The notes under the pieces were generated by a model, which had not been told where the DNA came from, did no database searches, and saw only the letters and a list, made by a program, of their open reading frames with translations. DNA of 64,000 nt from Rhodopseudomonas sp. BAL398 (GTDB taxonomy: Bacteria > Pseudomonadota > Alphaproteobacteria > Rhizobiales > Xanthobacteraceae): NCBI RefSeq assembly GCF_033001325.1, contig NZ_CP133111.1:806001-870000 (forward strand), written 5' to 3'. Positions within the stretch are counted from its first letter, which is position 1, and each line of letters opens with the position of its first letter. The translations under genes and the position numbers were made by a program. Below, one piece after another: positions 1 through 9,939 of this stretch.

Positions 1-2456
1 GCAAGGTGGTGGCCGACGCCGGCACGCTGACCGACAGCGACACGCCGAACTATCCGATGACCGTCGATCAGGCGGAAATCAATGTGGAATGGGACGCCAG
101 GCGACGGGTGTTGCTGGCACCGTTCAAAATCATCGCCGGGGCCAACCGCATCACCTTGCTGGCGTCGCTGGAACCGCCAAATGGCGACGTTCCCGATTGG
201 CGGCTGGGCTTCAGCGGCGGAACCATTGTGCTGCCGGATTCAGGCGCCGAGCCGCCGCTCATCTTCAACCGCATCGCGATCAAGCTGCGCTTCGACACCG
301 ACCATCGAAAGATCTTGCTGACGCAGGCCAATATCAGCAATGGCGAAATCAGCGTCGCCGGCACCGGCAGCATCGATTATTCCGGCGAGCCCCGGCTGAC
401 ATTGGGCTTCGCCGGGACGCCGATGTCGGTGTCGGCGTTGAAGCGGATGTGGCCGATTCTGATCGTTCCGGAAGTGCGCGAATGGGTGACCGAGCGGATC
501 TCGAAGGGATCGATTCAGAGCATCGATATCGCGGTCAATTCGCCGACCAAGAATCTATCGCGCCGCGGTCCGCCGATCCCCGATGATGGCCTGCTGGTCA
601 ACATCATCGGCACCGGCGCCGTGCTGCGGCCGGTCGACGGCATGCCGTTGGTGCGCGATGCCGATCTGCGCGCGCGGGTCACCGGCCGCACCGCCACGGT
701 GACGATCGGCCAGGCCACGGTCGATACGCCGACCGGCCGCAAGCTCTCGCTGTCCGATATTGTCTTCGAGGTGCCCGATATGGCGCCGAAGCCGTCGCCG
801 GCGCGGGTCAAGTTTCGCCTCGACGGCACGGTCCCCGCGGTTGCAGAGATCCTCTCCTCGGATCGGCTGAGCGAATTCAGCGCGATGCCGATCAATCCCG
901 ACACCAGCAAAGGAACGGTGTCGGCGCAGATTGCGCTGGGGATGCCGATCCAGCGTGAATTGACCAAGGAAGACACCACCTATTCGGTCAACGCCGAACT
1001 CAGCGGCTTCTCCGCCGACAAGCTGGTCATGAACCAGAAGCTCGAAGCCAGCAGCCTGAAGGTGACCGCCAACAATCAGGGCTATCAGGTCAAGGGCGAC
1101 GTCAAGATCAACGGCCAGGCCGCGACGCTCGACTATCGCAAGCCGACCACTGGCGACGCCGATGTCAAATTGCAGGCCACGCTCGACGATGCCAGCCGCG
1201 CTCGGCTCGGATTCGATCTCGGCCCCGCCGTCACCGGTGCTATCCCGATCAAGCTGACCGGCAAGATCGGCAGCGCGGACCACGACAGCCAGCTCGGCAT
1301 CGACGCCGACCTGACCGCGCTGAAGCTCGACAACCTGCTGCCGGGCTGGACCAAGCTGCCCGGCAAGTCCAGCCACGCGGTGTTCAACGTGGTTCAGAAA
1401 GAGCAATCGACCCGCTTCGAAGATATCGTGATCGAAGGCGGCGGCGCGCTGATCAAGGGCTCGCTCGAGGTTGATCAGAACAGCGATCTGCTGAACGCCA
1501 ATTTCCCGACCTATTCGCCATCGGAGGGCGACAAGGCGACGTTGAAGGCGGAGCGCGACAAGGACGGTGTTCTCAAGGTCACGATGCGCGGCGACGTATT
1601 CGACGGCCGCGGCTTCATCAAGTCGGCGATGTCGAGCAAGGAAGCCGACAGCAAGAGCAAGGCCAAGAGCATCGACATCGACCTCGATCTCAAGCTCGGC
1701 GCGGTGGCTGGATTCTTTGGCGAAGCCGTGCGCGGCGTCGACGTCAAATTGTCACGGCGCAATGGGGCGATCCGCAGCTTCGCGCTGAGCGGAAAACTCG
1801 GACGTGACACGCCACTGACCGGCGATATTCGCGGCCGCGCCCAAGGCCGCGAGGTGATCTATCTGGAAACCAATGATGCCGGCGCGTTTTTCCGCTTCAC
1901 CGATACCTACGGCAAGATTTATGGCGGCCACCTCGCGCTGGCGATGGATGTGCCGACCGCGGAGCCGCGGCAGAAAGAGGGGCTGATCAACGTTCGCGAT
2001 TTCACCGTCAGGGGCGAATCGGCATTGGACCGGGTCGCCGCCAATAACGCCGCCACCGGGCAATCCGGATTGGGCTTCTCGCGGCTGCGCGCCGAGTTCA
2101 CCCGCCAGAACGGCTTGCTCACGATCCGCGAAGGCGTGGTGAAAGGCCCGACGATCGGCGCCACGATCGAGGGCAGCATCGACTATCCCGCGAACGAGGT
2201 GCGGATGAGCGGCACCCTGATTCCGATGTATGGGCTCAACAATATCTTTGGCCAGATCCCGATCGTCGGCCTGTTCCTCGGCGGCGGCAGCAATGAGGGA
2301 CTGATCGGGGTGACCTATGAGGTGATCGGCACGCCCGGCAAGCCAGTGTTGCGCGTCAATCCGATCTCCGCGATGGCGCCCGGCGTGCTGCGCAAGATCT
2401 TCGAGTTCGGCACCGGCAAACAGAACAACGGCGACTTCCCGGTGCCGAACAACTGA
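1..2456 (+). CDS. AsmA/YhdP-like envelope protein, 3' part (DUF3971 / AsmA-like C-terminal domain)
   Basis: The frame is open from the first bases of the window (first full codon at base 3), so the gene starts upstream and only about 816 residues are visible. The visible part is a long, low-complexity alternation of beta strands with no catalytic motifs. The last 250 residues (for example GLINVRDFTVRGESAL, then GTLIPMYGLNNIFGQIPIVG, then a final conserved VLRVNPISAMAPGVLRKIFE) match the AsmA-like C-terminal domain seen in DUF3971/YhdP proteins. Known members are inner-membrane-anchored, bridge-like periplasmic proteins linked to phospholipid transport to the outer membrane; here that role is inferred from family. 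The N-terminal membrane anchor would be outside the window. It ends 33 bp from the convergent cytochrome b561 gene. Confidence 0.8.
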   Translation, partial: KVVADAGTLTDSDTPNYPMTVDQAEINVEWDARRRVLLAPFKIIAGANRITLLASLEPPNGDVPDWRLGFSGGTIVLPDSGAEPPLIFNRIAIKLRFDTDHRKILLTQANISNGEISVAGTGSIDYSGEPRLTLGFAGTPMSVSALKRMWPILIVPEVREWVTERISKGSIQSIDIAVNSPTKNLSRRGPPIPDDGLLVNIIGTGAVLRPVDGMPLVRDADLRARVTGRTATVTIGQATVDTPTGRKLSLSDIVFEVPDMAPKPSPARVKFRLDGTVPAVAEILSSDRLSEFSAMPINPDTSKGTVSAQIALGMPIQRELTKEDTTYSVNAELSGFSADKLVMNQKLEASSLKVTANNQGYQVKGDVKINGQAATLDYRKPTTGDADVKLQATLDDASRARLGFDLGPAVTGAIPIKLTGKIGSADHDSQLGIDADLTALKLDNLLPGWTKLPGKSSHAVFNVVQKEQSTRFEDIVIEGGGALIKGSLEVDQNSDLLNANFPTYSPSEGDKATLKAERDKDGVLKVTMRGDVFDGRGFIKSAMSSKEADSKSKAKSIDIDLDLKLGAVAGFFGEAVRGVDVKLSRRNGAIRSFALSGKLGRDTPLTGDIRGRAQGREVIYLETNDAGAFFRFTDTYGKIYGGHLALAMDVPTAEPRQKEGLINVRDFTVRGESALDRVAANNAATGQSGLGFSRLRAEFTRQNGLLTIREGVVKGPTIGATIEGSIDYPANEVRMSGTLIPMYGLNNIFGQIPIVGLFLGGGSNEGLIGVTYEVIGTPGKPVLRVNPISAMAPGVLRKIFEFGTGKQNNGDFPVPNN

Positions 2457-2489
2457 CCTTGCGCCGATCCGCAATGACGCAGGACGCGA

Positions 2490-3056
2490 TTACGCCTTGC
2501 CGCGCAACCACGGCACCATGCGGCCGAGCGTGGAGTCGTGGCGGATATAATGGTGCCACAGCGCCGCGACGACATGGACGCCGACCAGCGCGACGGTGAC
2601 CCAGAACAGCGTTTCATGGGTCTCGTGCAGCAGTCCCGCGAGCGACTTGTTCGGCGCGAACAGCGGCGGAATGCCGAGCAAAGTGACGCCGCGCCCGGCG
2701 CTCAGCACCATGCCGAGGCCGGTGGCCGGCACCGCCAGCAGCAGCAGATAGAGCAGGCCGTGGCTGATCCTTGCGAGAACATCGGTCAGGCGCGAGGTCG
2801 GCACCAGATCCGGCGCGCCGTGCACCTTGTTCCAGAAGATCCGTAGCAAAGCGAGGCCGAGCACGACCGTGCCGATCGCCTTGTGCCAATCCATCGCCGT
2901 GCCGCGCATGGGATCGGTCTTGTCCAGACTTCCTGCGTAGTTCACCAGCGCGAACAACGCGATGATGGCAAAGAAGATCACCCAATGCAGAGCCACGGCG
3001 AAAGCGCCGTATTCGCTGGGGTGTTTGCCGGCAGAATCGATGGTGGTTGTCGTCAT
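2490..3056 (-). CDS. Cytochrome b561 family membrane protein
   Basis: Encodes 188 residues with four hydrophobic segments and histidines placed as in bacterial cytochrome b561 (CybB-like) proteins: LHW near residue 24, DWH near 58, LHETHE near 140 and a HVVAALWHH cluster near 160. These are the expected axial ligands of two b haems in the inner membrane; family members pass electrons from quinol, some acting as superoxide:ubiquinone oxidoreductases. The start at 3056 is chosen because GGAG lies a few bases upstream; an in-frame ATG nine codons earlier (3083) has no clear ribosome binding site. It is convergent with the AsmA-like gene. The substrate is not visible from sequence. Confidence 0.88.
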   Translation of the reverse strand: MTTTTIDSAGKHPSEYGAFAVALHWVIFFAIIALFALVNYAGSLDKTDPMRGTAMDWHKAIGTVVLGLALLRIFWNKVHGAPDLVPTSRLTDVLARISHGLLYLLLLAVPATGLGMVLSAGRGVTLLGIPPLFAPNKSLAGLLHETHETLFWVTVALVGVHVVAALWHHYIRHDSTLGRMVPWLRGKA

Positions 3057-3399
3057 GGGATCTCCAGAAGGTATTGAGTTCATGATCCGCCAAAGCGCCA
3101 GCGGTTTGGCGGCCGATCATGCCCCGTCGTCACCGACGAGGGTGTGATCCGGCGCAAACCGCGCAACACATTTTGCTGATCGGGCTGCCCCCGGGGCTCT
3201 ATGCCACGGGCGAATCTCGCTGTCATGACAGATGGCTGCTCATGCGTCGCAGCTGCGCGGACTAATTGTCGCTGGCGCAGAGCCAAGTACCACCACGGCG
3301 GGATCGATCAGCCGCTCAGCGGTCGGACCACCGGATGAAATCCTGTGCCGGCTGCTGCGCGGTGATGCCGGCGGCCTGCAGCGTTCGAGGTATTTGCCG

Positions 3400-3439
3400 C
3401 GTTCGGCTCGTGATGCCCCGGGGCATCACGAGCCGAACG
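3400..3439. repeat. Perfect 40-bp palindrome without a loop
   Basis: Bases 3400-3419 and 3420-3439 are exact reverse complements (arm begins CGTTCGGCTCGTGATGCCCC), with no spacer. It lies in the 437-base non-coding stretch between the cytochrome b561 start and the stop of the chemoreceptor gene. It could fold as an RNA hairpin downstream of the chemoreceptor, but there is no T-run, so a classical terminator is unlikely. A protein-binding or cruciform site is possible. I see no other gene in 3057-3493. Confidence 0.8.
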
Positions 3440-3493
3440 ATGGGACGCGGTATCGCAGCCGCGGCCGGTGCGATCGCTTGCGCGCCGGTTCGC

Positions 3494-5191
3494 TCAGGCG
3501 GCGCGGACACCGGCCAGGAAGGTGGTGACTTCACCCGCCAGCTGCTCGGCCTGTTTCGACAGGCTGGAGGCCGACGTCAGCACCAGATCGGCGGCGCCAC
3601 CGGTTTCGTTGGCGGCGGCGCTGACTCCGCCGATATTGGTGGTGACGTCCTGGGTGGCCTGCGCAGTCTGGGTGACGTTGCGGGCGATTTCCGAGGTGGC
3701 CGCACCTTGTTGCTCGATCGCGGCTGCGATGGTGGCGGAGATCGCACTGATCTCCTCGATAGTGGTGGTGATCCCCTTGATCGCATCGACGGCCTCGTTG
3801 GTGGCGGTCTGGATCTGCGAGATGCGGTTGCCGATCTCCTTGGTGGCTTCGGCGGTCTGCCCGGCGAGGCTTTTGACTTCCGACGCAACCACCGCGAAGC
3901 CGCGGCCGGCGTCGCCGGCGCGAGCCGCCTCGATCGTGGCATTGAGCGCGAGCAGATTGGTCTGGCCGGCAATGCTCGATATCAATTCCGCGACGTGCTC
4001 GATCTGTTGCGCGCCGTCGGCCAGCGCACGCACGATGCTGTCGGTGCGGCGCGCGCTGGCGACGGCGTGGTCGCTGATCTTGGCGGATTGCGCCACCTGG
4101 CGGCTGATCTCGGTAATCGACGAGGTCAGCTCCTCGGCGGCGGAGGCCACCGTCTGCACCCGGTTGCTGGCCTCGTTCGCGGCCGAGGCAACCACGGTCG
4201 CTTGCTGGTTGGTCCGATCGGCGGTGCTGCTCATCGATTGCGCCGTCGCCTCCAACTCGGTCGATCCTGAGGCCATCAGCGCAACCAATTGTCCGACCGA
4301 GGCGTCGAAACGCTCCGCCAGCGCGATCAGCGCGTCACGTTTTTCAGCTTCGCTGCGCTGTTTCAAGGCTGCCTGTTCGGTCTCGAGCGTGCGCGCGGTC
4401 ATTGCGGTCTGCCGCAGCATCTCCAGCGTTTCGGCCATGCGGCCGATTTCATCGCCCCGATCGGTCTCGCCGACCGGCTCGTCGAGCGAGCCGGTCGCGA
4501 TCGACTGCATCCGGGCCTGCTGGCGTTTCAGCGCGCCCAGCACGTCGCGGGCGATCAGCCAGGACAACAGCCCCACCAGCGCCAACACCGCGGCGCCGAC
4601 CGCGGCCAAGCGAAGCGTCAGCGCGCGGACGTCGGCGTCGAGATCGTCGACATAGAGGCCGGCGGCGACGGCGATATCCCAGGGCTGGAAGACGCGGGCG
4701 AACACCAGCTTCTCAATGGGCGTGGTCTGGCCGGGGCGAGGCCACAGATAGGTCGCGGTGCCGCCCTCGGCATTCGCACGGGCGGCGTTGACGATTGCTC
4801 TGGTGACCTCGACGCCGTTGGAATCTTTTGTGCCGGTGATCTTGCCTTCGAGTTTCGAATTGGATGCATTCATCATCACTTCGAGATTCGACACACGGTA
4901 AGCGGCTGGATAGCCATGTCCGTCGCTGAATCTCATGCCGGCGGCGCGGGTGCGAAACGTCGTCTCCGCCTCGGCCCGGGTCAGCTTGCCGGCGAGGACC
5001 TCGTTATGCAGCGATTGCGCGATGCCGGTGACGATGTCCACCGCCGTTCGCAACTCCGCCGTCCGATCATGCAACATGCGCTTCTGGCTGACCGAGGCGG
5101 CCACTGCGACAACGGCGCAGACCGCCACGGCTGTCAGCGCCACCATGGCGGAAATCTTGGTGCGGATCGTGAGTTGACTGAGGAGGTTCAT
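3494..5191 (-). CDS. Methyl-accepting chemotaxis protein, single-cache sensor
   Basis: A 565-residue chemoreceptor. In order: a first membrane helix (about 12-34), a periplasmic single cache domain (about 38-185, with [17 protein letters not shown] and the [16 protein letters not shown] end typical of sCache_2), a second membrane helix (about 190-213), HAMP (about 214-266), and a long coiled-coil signalling domain. The conserved hairpin tip that contacts CheA/CheW is visible in the stretch [20 protein letters not shown] followed by EVKSLA. No CheR-tethering pentapeptide is seen at the C-terminus. sCache_2 receptors often sense small organic acids, but the ligand cannot be read here. No che genes are nearby, so it is an orphan receptor. 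Confidence 0.93.
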   Translation of the reverse strand: MNLLSQLTIRTKISAMVALTAVAVCAVVAVAASVSQKRMLHDRTAELRTAVDIVTGIAQSLHNEVLAGKLTRAEAETTFRTRAAGMRFSDGHGYPAAYRVSNLEVMMNASNSKLEGKITGTKDSNGVEVTRAIVNAARANAEGGTATYLWPRPGQTTPIEKLVFARVFQPWDIAVAAGLYVDDLDADVRALTLRLAAVGAAVLALVGLLSWLIARDVLGALKRQQARMQSIATGSLDEPVGETDRGDEIGRMAETLEMLRQTAMTARTLETEQAALKQRSEAEKRDALIALAERFDASVGQLVALMASGSTELEATAQSMSSTADRTNQQATVVASAANEASNRVQTVASAAEELTSSITEISRQVAQSAKISDHAVASARRTDSIVRALADGAQQIEHVAELISSIAGQTNLLALNATIEAARAGDAGRGFAVVASEVKSLAGQTAEATKEIGNRISQIQTATNEAVDAIKGITTTIEEISAISATIAAAIEQQGAATSEIARNVTQTAQATQDVTTNIGGVSAAANETGGAADLVLTSASSLSKQAEQLAGEVTTFLAGVRAA

Positions 5192-5481
5192 CTTTTCTTT
5201 CCGATTTACGGCAGCAATTGCTGGAGTTTCTTATTGGTTCACCCGATGGTGGTGAAGATCATCATCAATTTTGCGCTTGTCGTCAGGCCGACGCGGTCGC
5301 GTCGACCACAATGCGGCCGGAGCGGCCACTGGCGCTGGCGCGCCGATTGAGACGCGCAAGCCGGCCAGCCGGTCCGATGCCGGCGGGAAGTTGGTGATCT
5401 CTGAACCGTCGGCGGAACGTTGCGGGCAATTGCAGAGATGGGCGCACCGATCGCTCGGCCGCCGTCGTGGTGGCGTGGCGC

Positions 5482-5613
5482 TCATCGCTCCGATGATGGC
5501 CACTCTCGTCTCGACCGCGTCCAGGAGATGCCGTCGGGATCGGGGCGACGCGGTTGCGGGACAACCGCGCCGTCAAGCTTGGTGGGGATGGTCAATCGAC
5601 TGAGATGGCTCAT
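5482..5613 (-). pseudogene. Stub of a second chemoreceptor-like gene
   Basis: A 43-codon reading frame begins MSHLSRLTIPTKL, which resembles the N-terminus of the neighbouring chemoreceptor ([13 protein letters not shown]) and of related receptors, and is preceded by a good ribosome binding site (AGGGGG about 6 bases upstream). After residue 13 the similarity is lost and the frame runs into arginine/proline-rich sequence and stops. I read it as the truncated 5' end of a chemoreceptor gene. The rest of the gap 5192-5895 shows no convincing gene on either strand. Confidence 0.45.
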
Positions 5614-5895
5614 GTTGGCCCCCTGGCAGGAACCGCAACAATAAGCACCTAGTGATACTACTTAATCGTGAAGATTCATCTTCAAACGCAAAGCTTTGCA
5701 CGCCACCGCCGACCAGCAACGGAATCCTGTCGGTCGCCCGGCGGGTCAGGGTGCCCGGATCGAGCGGCGGCCATTGCCCGGCTCGGGCTCAAACCTCGAT
5801 CGAGCCCGATTTGACCAATCTCGTTGCGCGAATAGTCCTATGCAGGCTGGTCGCAGTCATGACGCCAGGGCGCGAATGCGCCGTAGCCGCAAAGA

Positions 5896-7122
5896 CTATT
5901 GTCGCTGGCGCAGCGCCGGCACCACCAGGAAGGGGATCATGCCGAGCAGCACGGCCACCAGCGCGAAGGCAAGTACAAGGTCGTAGCTGTTGGTCATATC
6001 ATGGATCAGCCCGCCACACCACGAGCCCAGCGCCGATCCCAATCCGCTGCCGATCGAGATCGTGCCGTAGATGGTGCCGACCCGCTCGCCGCGGAAGATC
6101 GACATCGCGGTGGCGGTGATCAGCGGCCCGCGCGAGCCGATCATGCTGCCGAAGCAGACCACGAAGCCGGTCAGCATCCAGATGTTCGGATACCACTTCA
6201 CCAGCCACAGCATGGCAATGCCGGTGATCGACAGCGCGTAACTGACCAGGATCGAGGGCCGGCGGCCGATCACGCCGTCGAGCCAGCTCACGCCCAACAT
6301 CCCGATCACCAGCACCACGCCGGAAAAGCCCCAGGCGGTGGCCGCCTGCAGGGGCGGAAATCCGGCATCGACCAGATAGGCGACGACCTGCGCCGAGATC
6401 GCGTACATGCCGATTGCGGTGAAGAAGAAGGTCGAGAACAGCGCCCAGAAGGCGTGGTGCCGCATCGCGGCGAGCAGGGTCCAGCCCTGATCGACCAAAC
6501 CGACAGGCGCGGTCCTGGCCAGCGCCGCGGAGCCGGACGCGAAGCGGCGCCATGGCAGCAGCGCCAGTGGCAGCAACAGCAGCAGCACGCCAACGCCGAG
6601 CCACAGATAGGCGGTGCGCCAGCCCAGACGCTCGATCAGCATTTGCGCCAGCGGCAGCATCACCAGCACGCCGGCGCCCATCGCCGAATAGATCACCGCC
6701 ATGGCGGTCGGTAATCGCCGCCCGAACCAGCGGCCGAGCAGGATCGAATTCGGCACATTGCCGATGCAGGCGACACCGAGCCCGACACTGAAGCCGATGC
6801 TGACGCGGAATTGCCAAAGCTGCTGGGCATGGGCCGCGGCCAGGAAAGCGCCGCCGAGCAGCGCCAGGCCAAGGCTGAACACGATCCGCGGGCCGTAACG
6901 GTCGAACAGTCGGCCGATCAGCGGCGAGGCCAGCCCGCCGCACAAGGCGGTCAGCGAATAGATCGAGACGACTTCGGCGCGGTCCCAGCCGAACGACTGT
7001 GAGATCGGCAGCAGAAACACCGTGAAGCTCTCGCCGAGGCCACGGCCGACCACCGACAACAAGAAGCCGACGCCGAGAACGGCGAGGCCGGTGCGCTGCG
7101 ATGAGCGATGGTCCAAAGGCAT
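5896..7122 (-). CDS. Major facilitator superfamily transporter
   Basis: A 408-residue protein with about twelve hydrophobic segments in two halves. The loop after helix 2 carries GRLFDRYGPR, the MFS motif A pattern (G-x-x-x-D-R/x-G-x-R), and a matching GVIGRRPSILVSYAL stretch lies in the second half. Its overall style (GESFTVFLLPISQSFGW near the N-terminus) is that of the monocarboxylate/oxalate-like MFS group, but the substrate is unknown. Start choice: an AAGGA motif directly abuts the ATG at 7122 with no spacing, whereas the TTG two codons later (7116) has a 6-base spacing and may be the true start. It is followed, 70 bp upstream on the same strand, by tyrS. Confidence 0.88.
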   Translation of the reverse strand: MPLDHRSSQRTGLAVLGVGFLLSVVGRGLGESFTVFLLPISQSFGWDRAEVVSIYSLTALCGGLASPLIGRLFDRYGPRIVFSLGLALLGGAFLAAAHAQQLWQFRVSIGFSVGLGVACIGNVPNSILLGRWFGRRLPTAMAVIYSAMGAGVLVMLPLAQMLIERLGWRTAYLWLGVGVLLLLLPLALLPWRRFASGSAALARTAPVGLVDQGWTLLAAMRHHAFWALFSTFFFTAIGMYAISAQVVAYLVDAGFPPLQAATAWGFSGVVLVIGMLGVSWLDGVIGRRPSILVSYALSITGIAMLWLVKWYPNIWMLTGFVVCFGSMIGSRGPLITATAMSIFRGERVGTIYGTISIGSGLGSALGSWCGGLIHDMTNSYDLVLAFALVAVLLGMIPFLVVPALRQRQ

Positions 7123-7192
7123 TCCTTCCCGCGAACGTTTTCACCATGGAACGCGTTTTGGCGGAAAAGGACAGGGGGCTAGGCGAATGGGC

Positions 7193-8449
7193 CTATGCAG
7201 GCTTGAGCAGCACGTGCTTTTTCTTGCCCATCGACAGCTTGATGACGCCGTCCGCGGTCAGATTTGCGGCGGTCAGCACCATCTTGTCGTCGGTGACGGC
7301 GACGTCGTTGACGCGCAGGCCGCCGCCCTTGATCTGGCGCCGCGCTTCGCCATTGGAGCCGACCAGCCCGGTCTTCTCGGCGAACGCCGCCAGCACGCCG
7401 AGCCCGGCATCGAGTTCGCTCGACGCGATCGCCACGCTGGGCAGGTCGGTCGCGGTGCCGCCCTGATCGAAGGTGGTCCGCGCGGTGGCTTCGGCCTTGT
7501 CGGCGGCGTCGCGGCCATGGATCAGCGCGGTGGTCTCGGTCGCCAGGACTTTCTTGGCCTCGTTGATGTCCTGGCCCTTGAGCGCGGCGAGGCGGGCGAT
7601 CTCGTCCATCGGCAGCAGCGTGAACAGCTTGAGGAAGCGCTCGACGTCGGCGTCCTCGGTGTTGCGCCAATATTGCCAGTAGTCGTAGGGGCTCAGCATG
7701 TCGGCGTTGAGCCACACCGCGCCGGCGGCGGTCTTGCCCATCTTGGCACCGGACGAGGTGGTCAGCAGCGGGCAGGTCAGGGCATGCAGCTGATGCGTGC
7801 CCATGCGGCGGCCGAGATCGACGCCGGTGACGATGTTGCCCCATTGGTCGGAGCCGCCCATCTGCAGATTGCAGCCATAGCGCCGCGACAGCTCGACGAA
7901 GTCGTAGGACTGCAGGATCATGTAGTTGAATTCGATGAAGGACAGTTCCTGCTCGCGGTCGATCCGCATCCTCACCGAATCCATGGTCAGCATGCGGTTG
8001 ATCGAGAAGTGGCGCCCGATGTCGCGCAGCATCTCGATGTAGTTCAGCTTGGTCAGCCATTCGGCATTGTCGGCCATCACCGCGTCGCTGCGGCCGTCGC
8101 CGAATTTGATCAGCTTGGCGAAGGTGCCCTTGATCGATTCCTTGTTGGCGTCGATCTGCTCATAGGTCAGGATCTTGCGGGTCTCGTCGCGGCCGGAAGG
8201 GTCGCCGACCCGCGTGGTGCCGCCGCCCATCAGCGCGATCGGCTTGTTGCCGGTGGCCTGCAGCCAATGCAGCATCATGATCGAGAGCAGATGTCCGACA
8301 TGCAGCGACGCCGCGGTGCAATCATAGCCGACATAGGCGATCGCCTCGCCGCGCGACGCCAGATCGTCCAGCGATTCCGGGTCAGAGATCTGGTGAATGA
8401 AACCGCGGCTCTGCAGCACATTGAGAAAATCGGATTTAAATGCGGTCAT
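7193..8449 (-). CDS. tyrS: Tyrosine--tRNA ligase
   Basis: Encodes 418 residues, the usual length of bacterial TyrRS, which charges tRNA-Tyr with tyrosine in the cytoplasm. The class I signature HIGH appears as HVGH at residues 50-53 within [12 protein letters not shown], and the KMSKS loop appears as KMGKT in [22 protein letters not shown], the tyrosine/ATP pocket strand, is present. The C-terminal 65 residues (beginning [14 protein letters not shown]) form an S4 RNA-binding domain. It is divergent from anmK with about 160 bases between the starts. No T-box is expected in this group and none is seen. Confidence 0.97.
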   Translation of the reverse strand: MTAFKSDFLNVLQSRGFIHQISDPESLDDLASRGEAIAYVGYDCTAASLHVGHLLSIMMLHWLQATGNKPIALMGGGTTRVGDPSGRDETRKILTYEQIDANKESIKGTFAKLIKFGDGRSDAVMADNAEWLTKLNYIEMLRDIGRHFSINRMLTMDSVRMRIDREQELSFIEFNYMILQSYDFVELSRRYGCNLQMGGSDQWGNIVTGVDLGRRMGTHQLHALTCPLLTTSSGAKMGKTAAGAVWLNADMLSPYDYWQYWRNTEDADVERFLKLFTLLPMDEIARLAALKGQDINEAKKVLATETTALIHGRDAADKAEATARTTFDQGGTATDLPSVAIASSELDAGLGVLAAFAEKTGLVGSNGEARRQIKGGGLRVNDVAVTDDKMVLTAANLTADGVIKLSMGKKKHVLLKPA

Positions 8450-8608
8450 TTGTCTGCGACTCGGATCATTGATCTTTTACGGTATTGCTACGGAGCCGCG
8501 GGCCAAGGCGAATGCCCGCTGGCGATATCGGCGCGTTGTGGGATTATAAGAACTGGGTGTTTGACACAAGTTGGACGTTCAGGCGCGATGCCCTCAAGGA
8601 GCCCTGCC

Positions 8609-9712
8609 ATGATGTTGACGGCGATCGGACTGATGAGCGGGACCTCGCTCGACGGGGTCGACGTCGCCCTGATCAGGACCGACGGCAAGCGGGTGGCGTC
8701 GCTCGGCCCGTCCGGTTATCGAGCCTATAGCGAGACCGAGCGCGACCTGCTGCGCCAGGCGCTGGCCGACGCCGTCGACTTGCCGCGGCGCGAGGCGCGG
8801 CCGGGAAGCCTCGGCGAGGCCGAACGGGCGGTGACGCTCGCGCATGCCGAAGCGGTGGCGGCCTTCACCGCGCAGCACCGGATCGCCCGCGAGGATATCG
8901 ACATCGTCGGGTTTCACGGCCAGACCGTGCTGCATCGGCCTGCGCAGAAATTGACGGTGCAGATCGGCGACGCCGCGGCGCTGGCCAAGGCGATCCGCAT
9001 TCCGGTGATGCACGATTTCCGCGCTGCCGATGTCGCCGCCGGCGGGCAGGGTGCGCCGCTGGTGCCGGTCTATCACCGCGCGCTGGCGCAAGCGCTGGAT
9101 CGCGACGGCCCGATCGCGGTGGTCAATATCGGCGGGGTGTCCAACATCACCTATATCGATGGCGCCGACAGCCTGATCGCTTGCGACACCGGCCCCGGCA
9201 ACGCGCTGCTCGACGATTTCGTGTTTGCCGTGACCGGCCAGTCATTCGACGCCCAGGGCGGGCTCGCGGCGCAGGGCGAACCGGACCGCGACTGGATCGC
9301 ACGCGCGCTGGCGCATCCGTTCTTCGCGCTGCCGCCGCCGAAATCGCTCGACCGCAACGATTTCGCCGCGCTTCGGCTGGGGCAGATCGCCCCCGACGAT
9401 GGTGCGGCGACGCTGACGGCCTTCACCGCGGCGGCGATCGCGCGGATCGTGCCGCTGCTGCCGAAGCCGCCGAAGAGCTGGATCGTCACCGGCGGCGGCG
9501 CCCGCAATCTGACCATGCTGCGGATGCTGCGCGAGACGCTGGCGCCGGCCAGCGTCGAGGCCGCCGATGCGCTGGGCTGGTCGGCGGACGCGATGGAGGC
9601 GCAGGCATTCGGCTTTCTCGCCGCACGCGGCCTCAAGGGCCTGCCGCTGAGCTATCCGGCGACCACCGGCGTCACCTTGCCGATGACCGGGGGGCTGATC
9701 AAACGGCCATGA
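8609..9712 (+). CDS. anmK: Anhydro-N-acetylmuramic acid kinase
   Basis: Encodes 367 residues of the AnmK family, which phosphorylates and ring-opens 1,6-anhydro-MurNAc from cell-wall turnover to MurNAc-6-phosphate. The N-terminus has the hallmark AIGLMSGTSLDGVD; FHGQTV, VVNIGGVSNITYI and CDTGPGN follow, and the ASKHA-type nucleotide-binding site is completed by WIVTGGGARN near the end. The start at 8609 is chosen because AGGAG sits 8 bases upstream; the reading frame remains open far upstream but that part overlaps tyrS. The divergent arrangement with tyrS is common in related genomes, to my knowledge. Confidence 0.95.
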   Translation: MMLTAIGLMSGTSLDGVDVALIRTDGKRVASLGPSGYRAYSETERDLLRQALADAVDLPRREARPGSLGEAERAVTLAHAEAVAAFTAQHRIAREDIDIVGFHGQTVLHRPAQKLTVQIGDAAALAKAIRIPVMHDFRAADVAAGGQGAPLVPVYHRALAQALDRDGPIAVVNIGGVSNITYIDGADSLIACDTGPGNALLDDFVFAVTGQSFDAQGGLAAQGEPDRDWIARALAHPFFALPPPKSLDRNDFAALRLGQIAPDDGAATLTAFTAAAIARIVPLLPKPPKSWIVTGGGARNLTMLRMLRETLAPASVEAADALGWSADAMEAQAFGFLAARGLKGLPLSYPATTGVTLPMTGGLIKRP

Positions 9713-9725
9713 TCACGGGTGATTG

Positions 9726-9786
9726 ATGCAGATGCATTGATCTTGACGGGTTCATGCAGGTGCATTAATTTCGATGCAATTGCATT
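9726..9786. promoter_or_regulatory. Three ATGCA-nn-TGCATT operator-like repeats
   Basis: Three 13-base elements, ATGCAGATGCATT (9726-9738), ATGCAGGTGCATT (9754-9766) and ATGCAATTGCATT (9774-9786), are spaced 28 and 20 bases apart. The third contains the perfect palindrome ATGCAATTGCAT. Repeated imperfect dyads of this size just ahead of a reading frame look like binding sites for a dimeric repressor such as a MarR-type protein, although no intact regulator lies next to them. The assignment is inference from the repeat pattern. Confidence 0.5.
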
Positions 9787-9801
9787 GACTGGACAACGCC
9801 C

Positions 9802-9939
9802 ATGCCCGCCGCAGAAACCATCGAATTCGCCCTGTCACTGGCTCGCAATGCCCGCGGCCTGGTCGGACTGGCGCAGCTGCGACTGCGCCGATTGATCGGG
9901 TGCAGGCGCTGGGCCGGATGCCGCGATGGCCAAGGTTGA
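9802..9939 (+). pseudogene. Short 45-codon reading frame, probably a gene remnant
   Basis: Starts MPAAETIEFALSLARNARGL 15 bases after the third ATGCA element and ends in an arginine/cysteine-rich tail that runs into a 13-base tandem repeat. There is no recognisable domain in 45 residues. Its first 25 residues form a plausible amphipathic helix, and its position after an operator-like array suggests it is the 5' end of a lost gene, perhaps an autoregulated repressor. Nothing else gene-like is seen in 9713-10068. Confidence 0.25.

Noticed and set aside
3258-3290. A match of about 20 bases to the 3' end of the MFS gene (LRQRQ codons near 5896-5915)
   Set aside because: Too short to show a gene remnant, and no further MFS-like sequence was found next to it.
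7022-8608. A long plus-strand frame continuous with anmK
   Set aside because: It lies antisense to tyrS and the MFS gene, which have clear motifs; the AnmK family starts at about 8609 with a good ribosome binding site.
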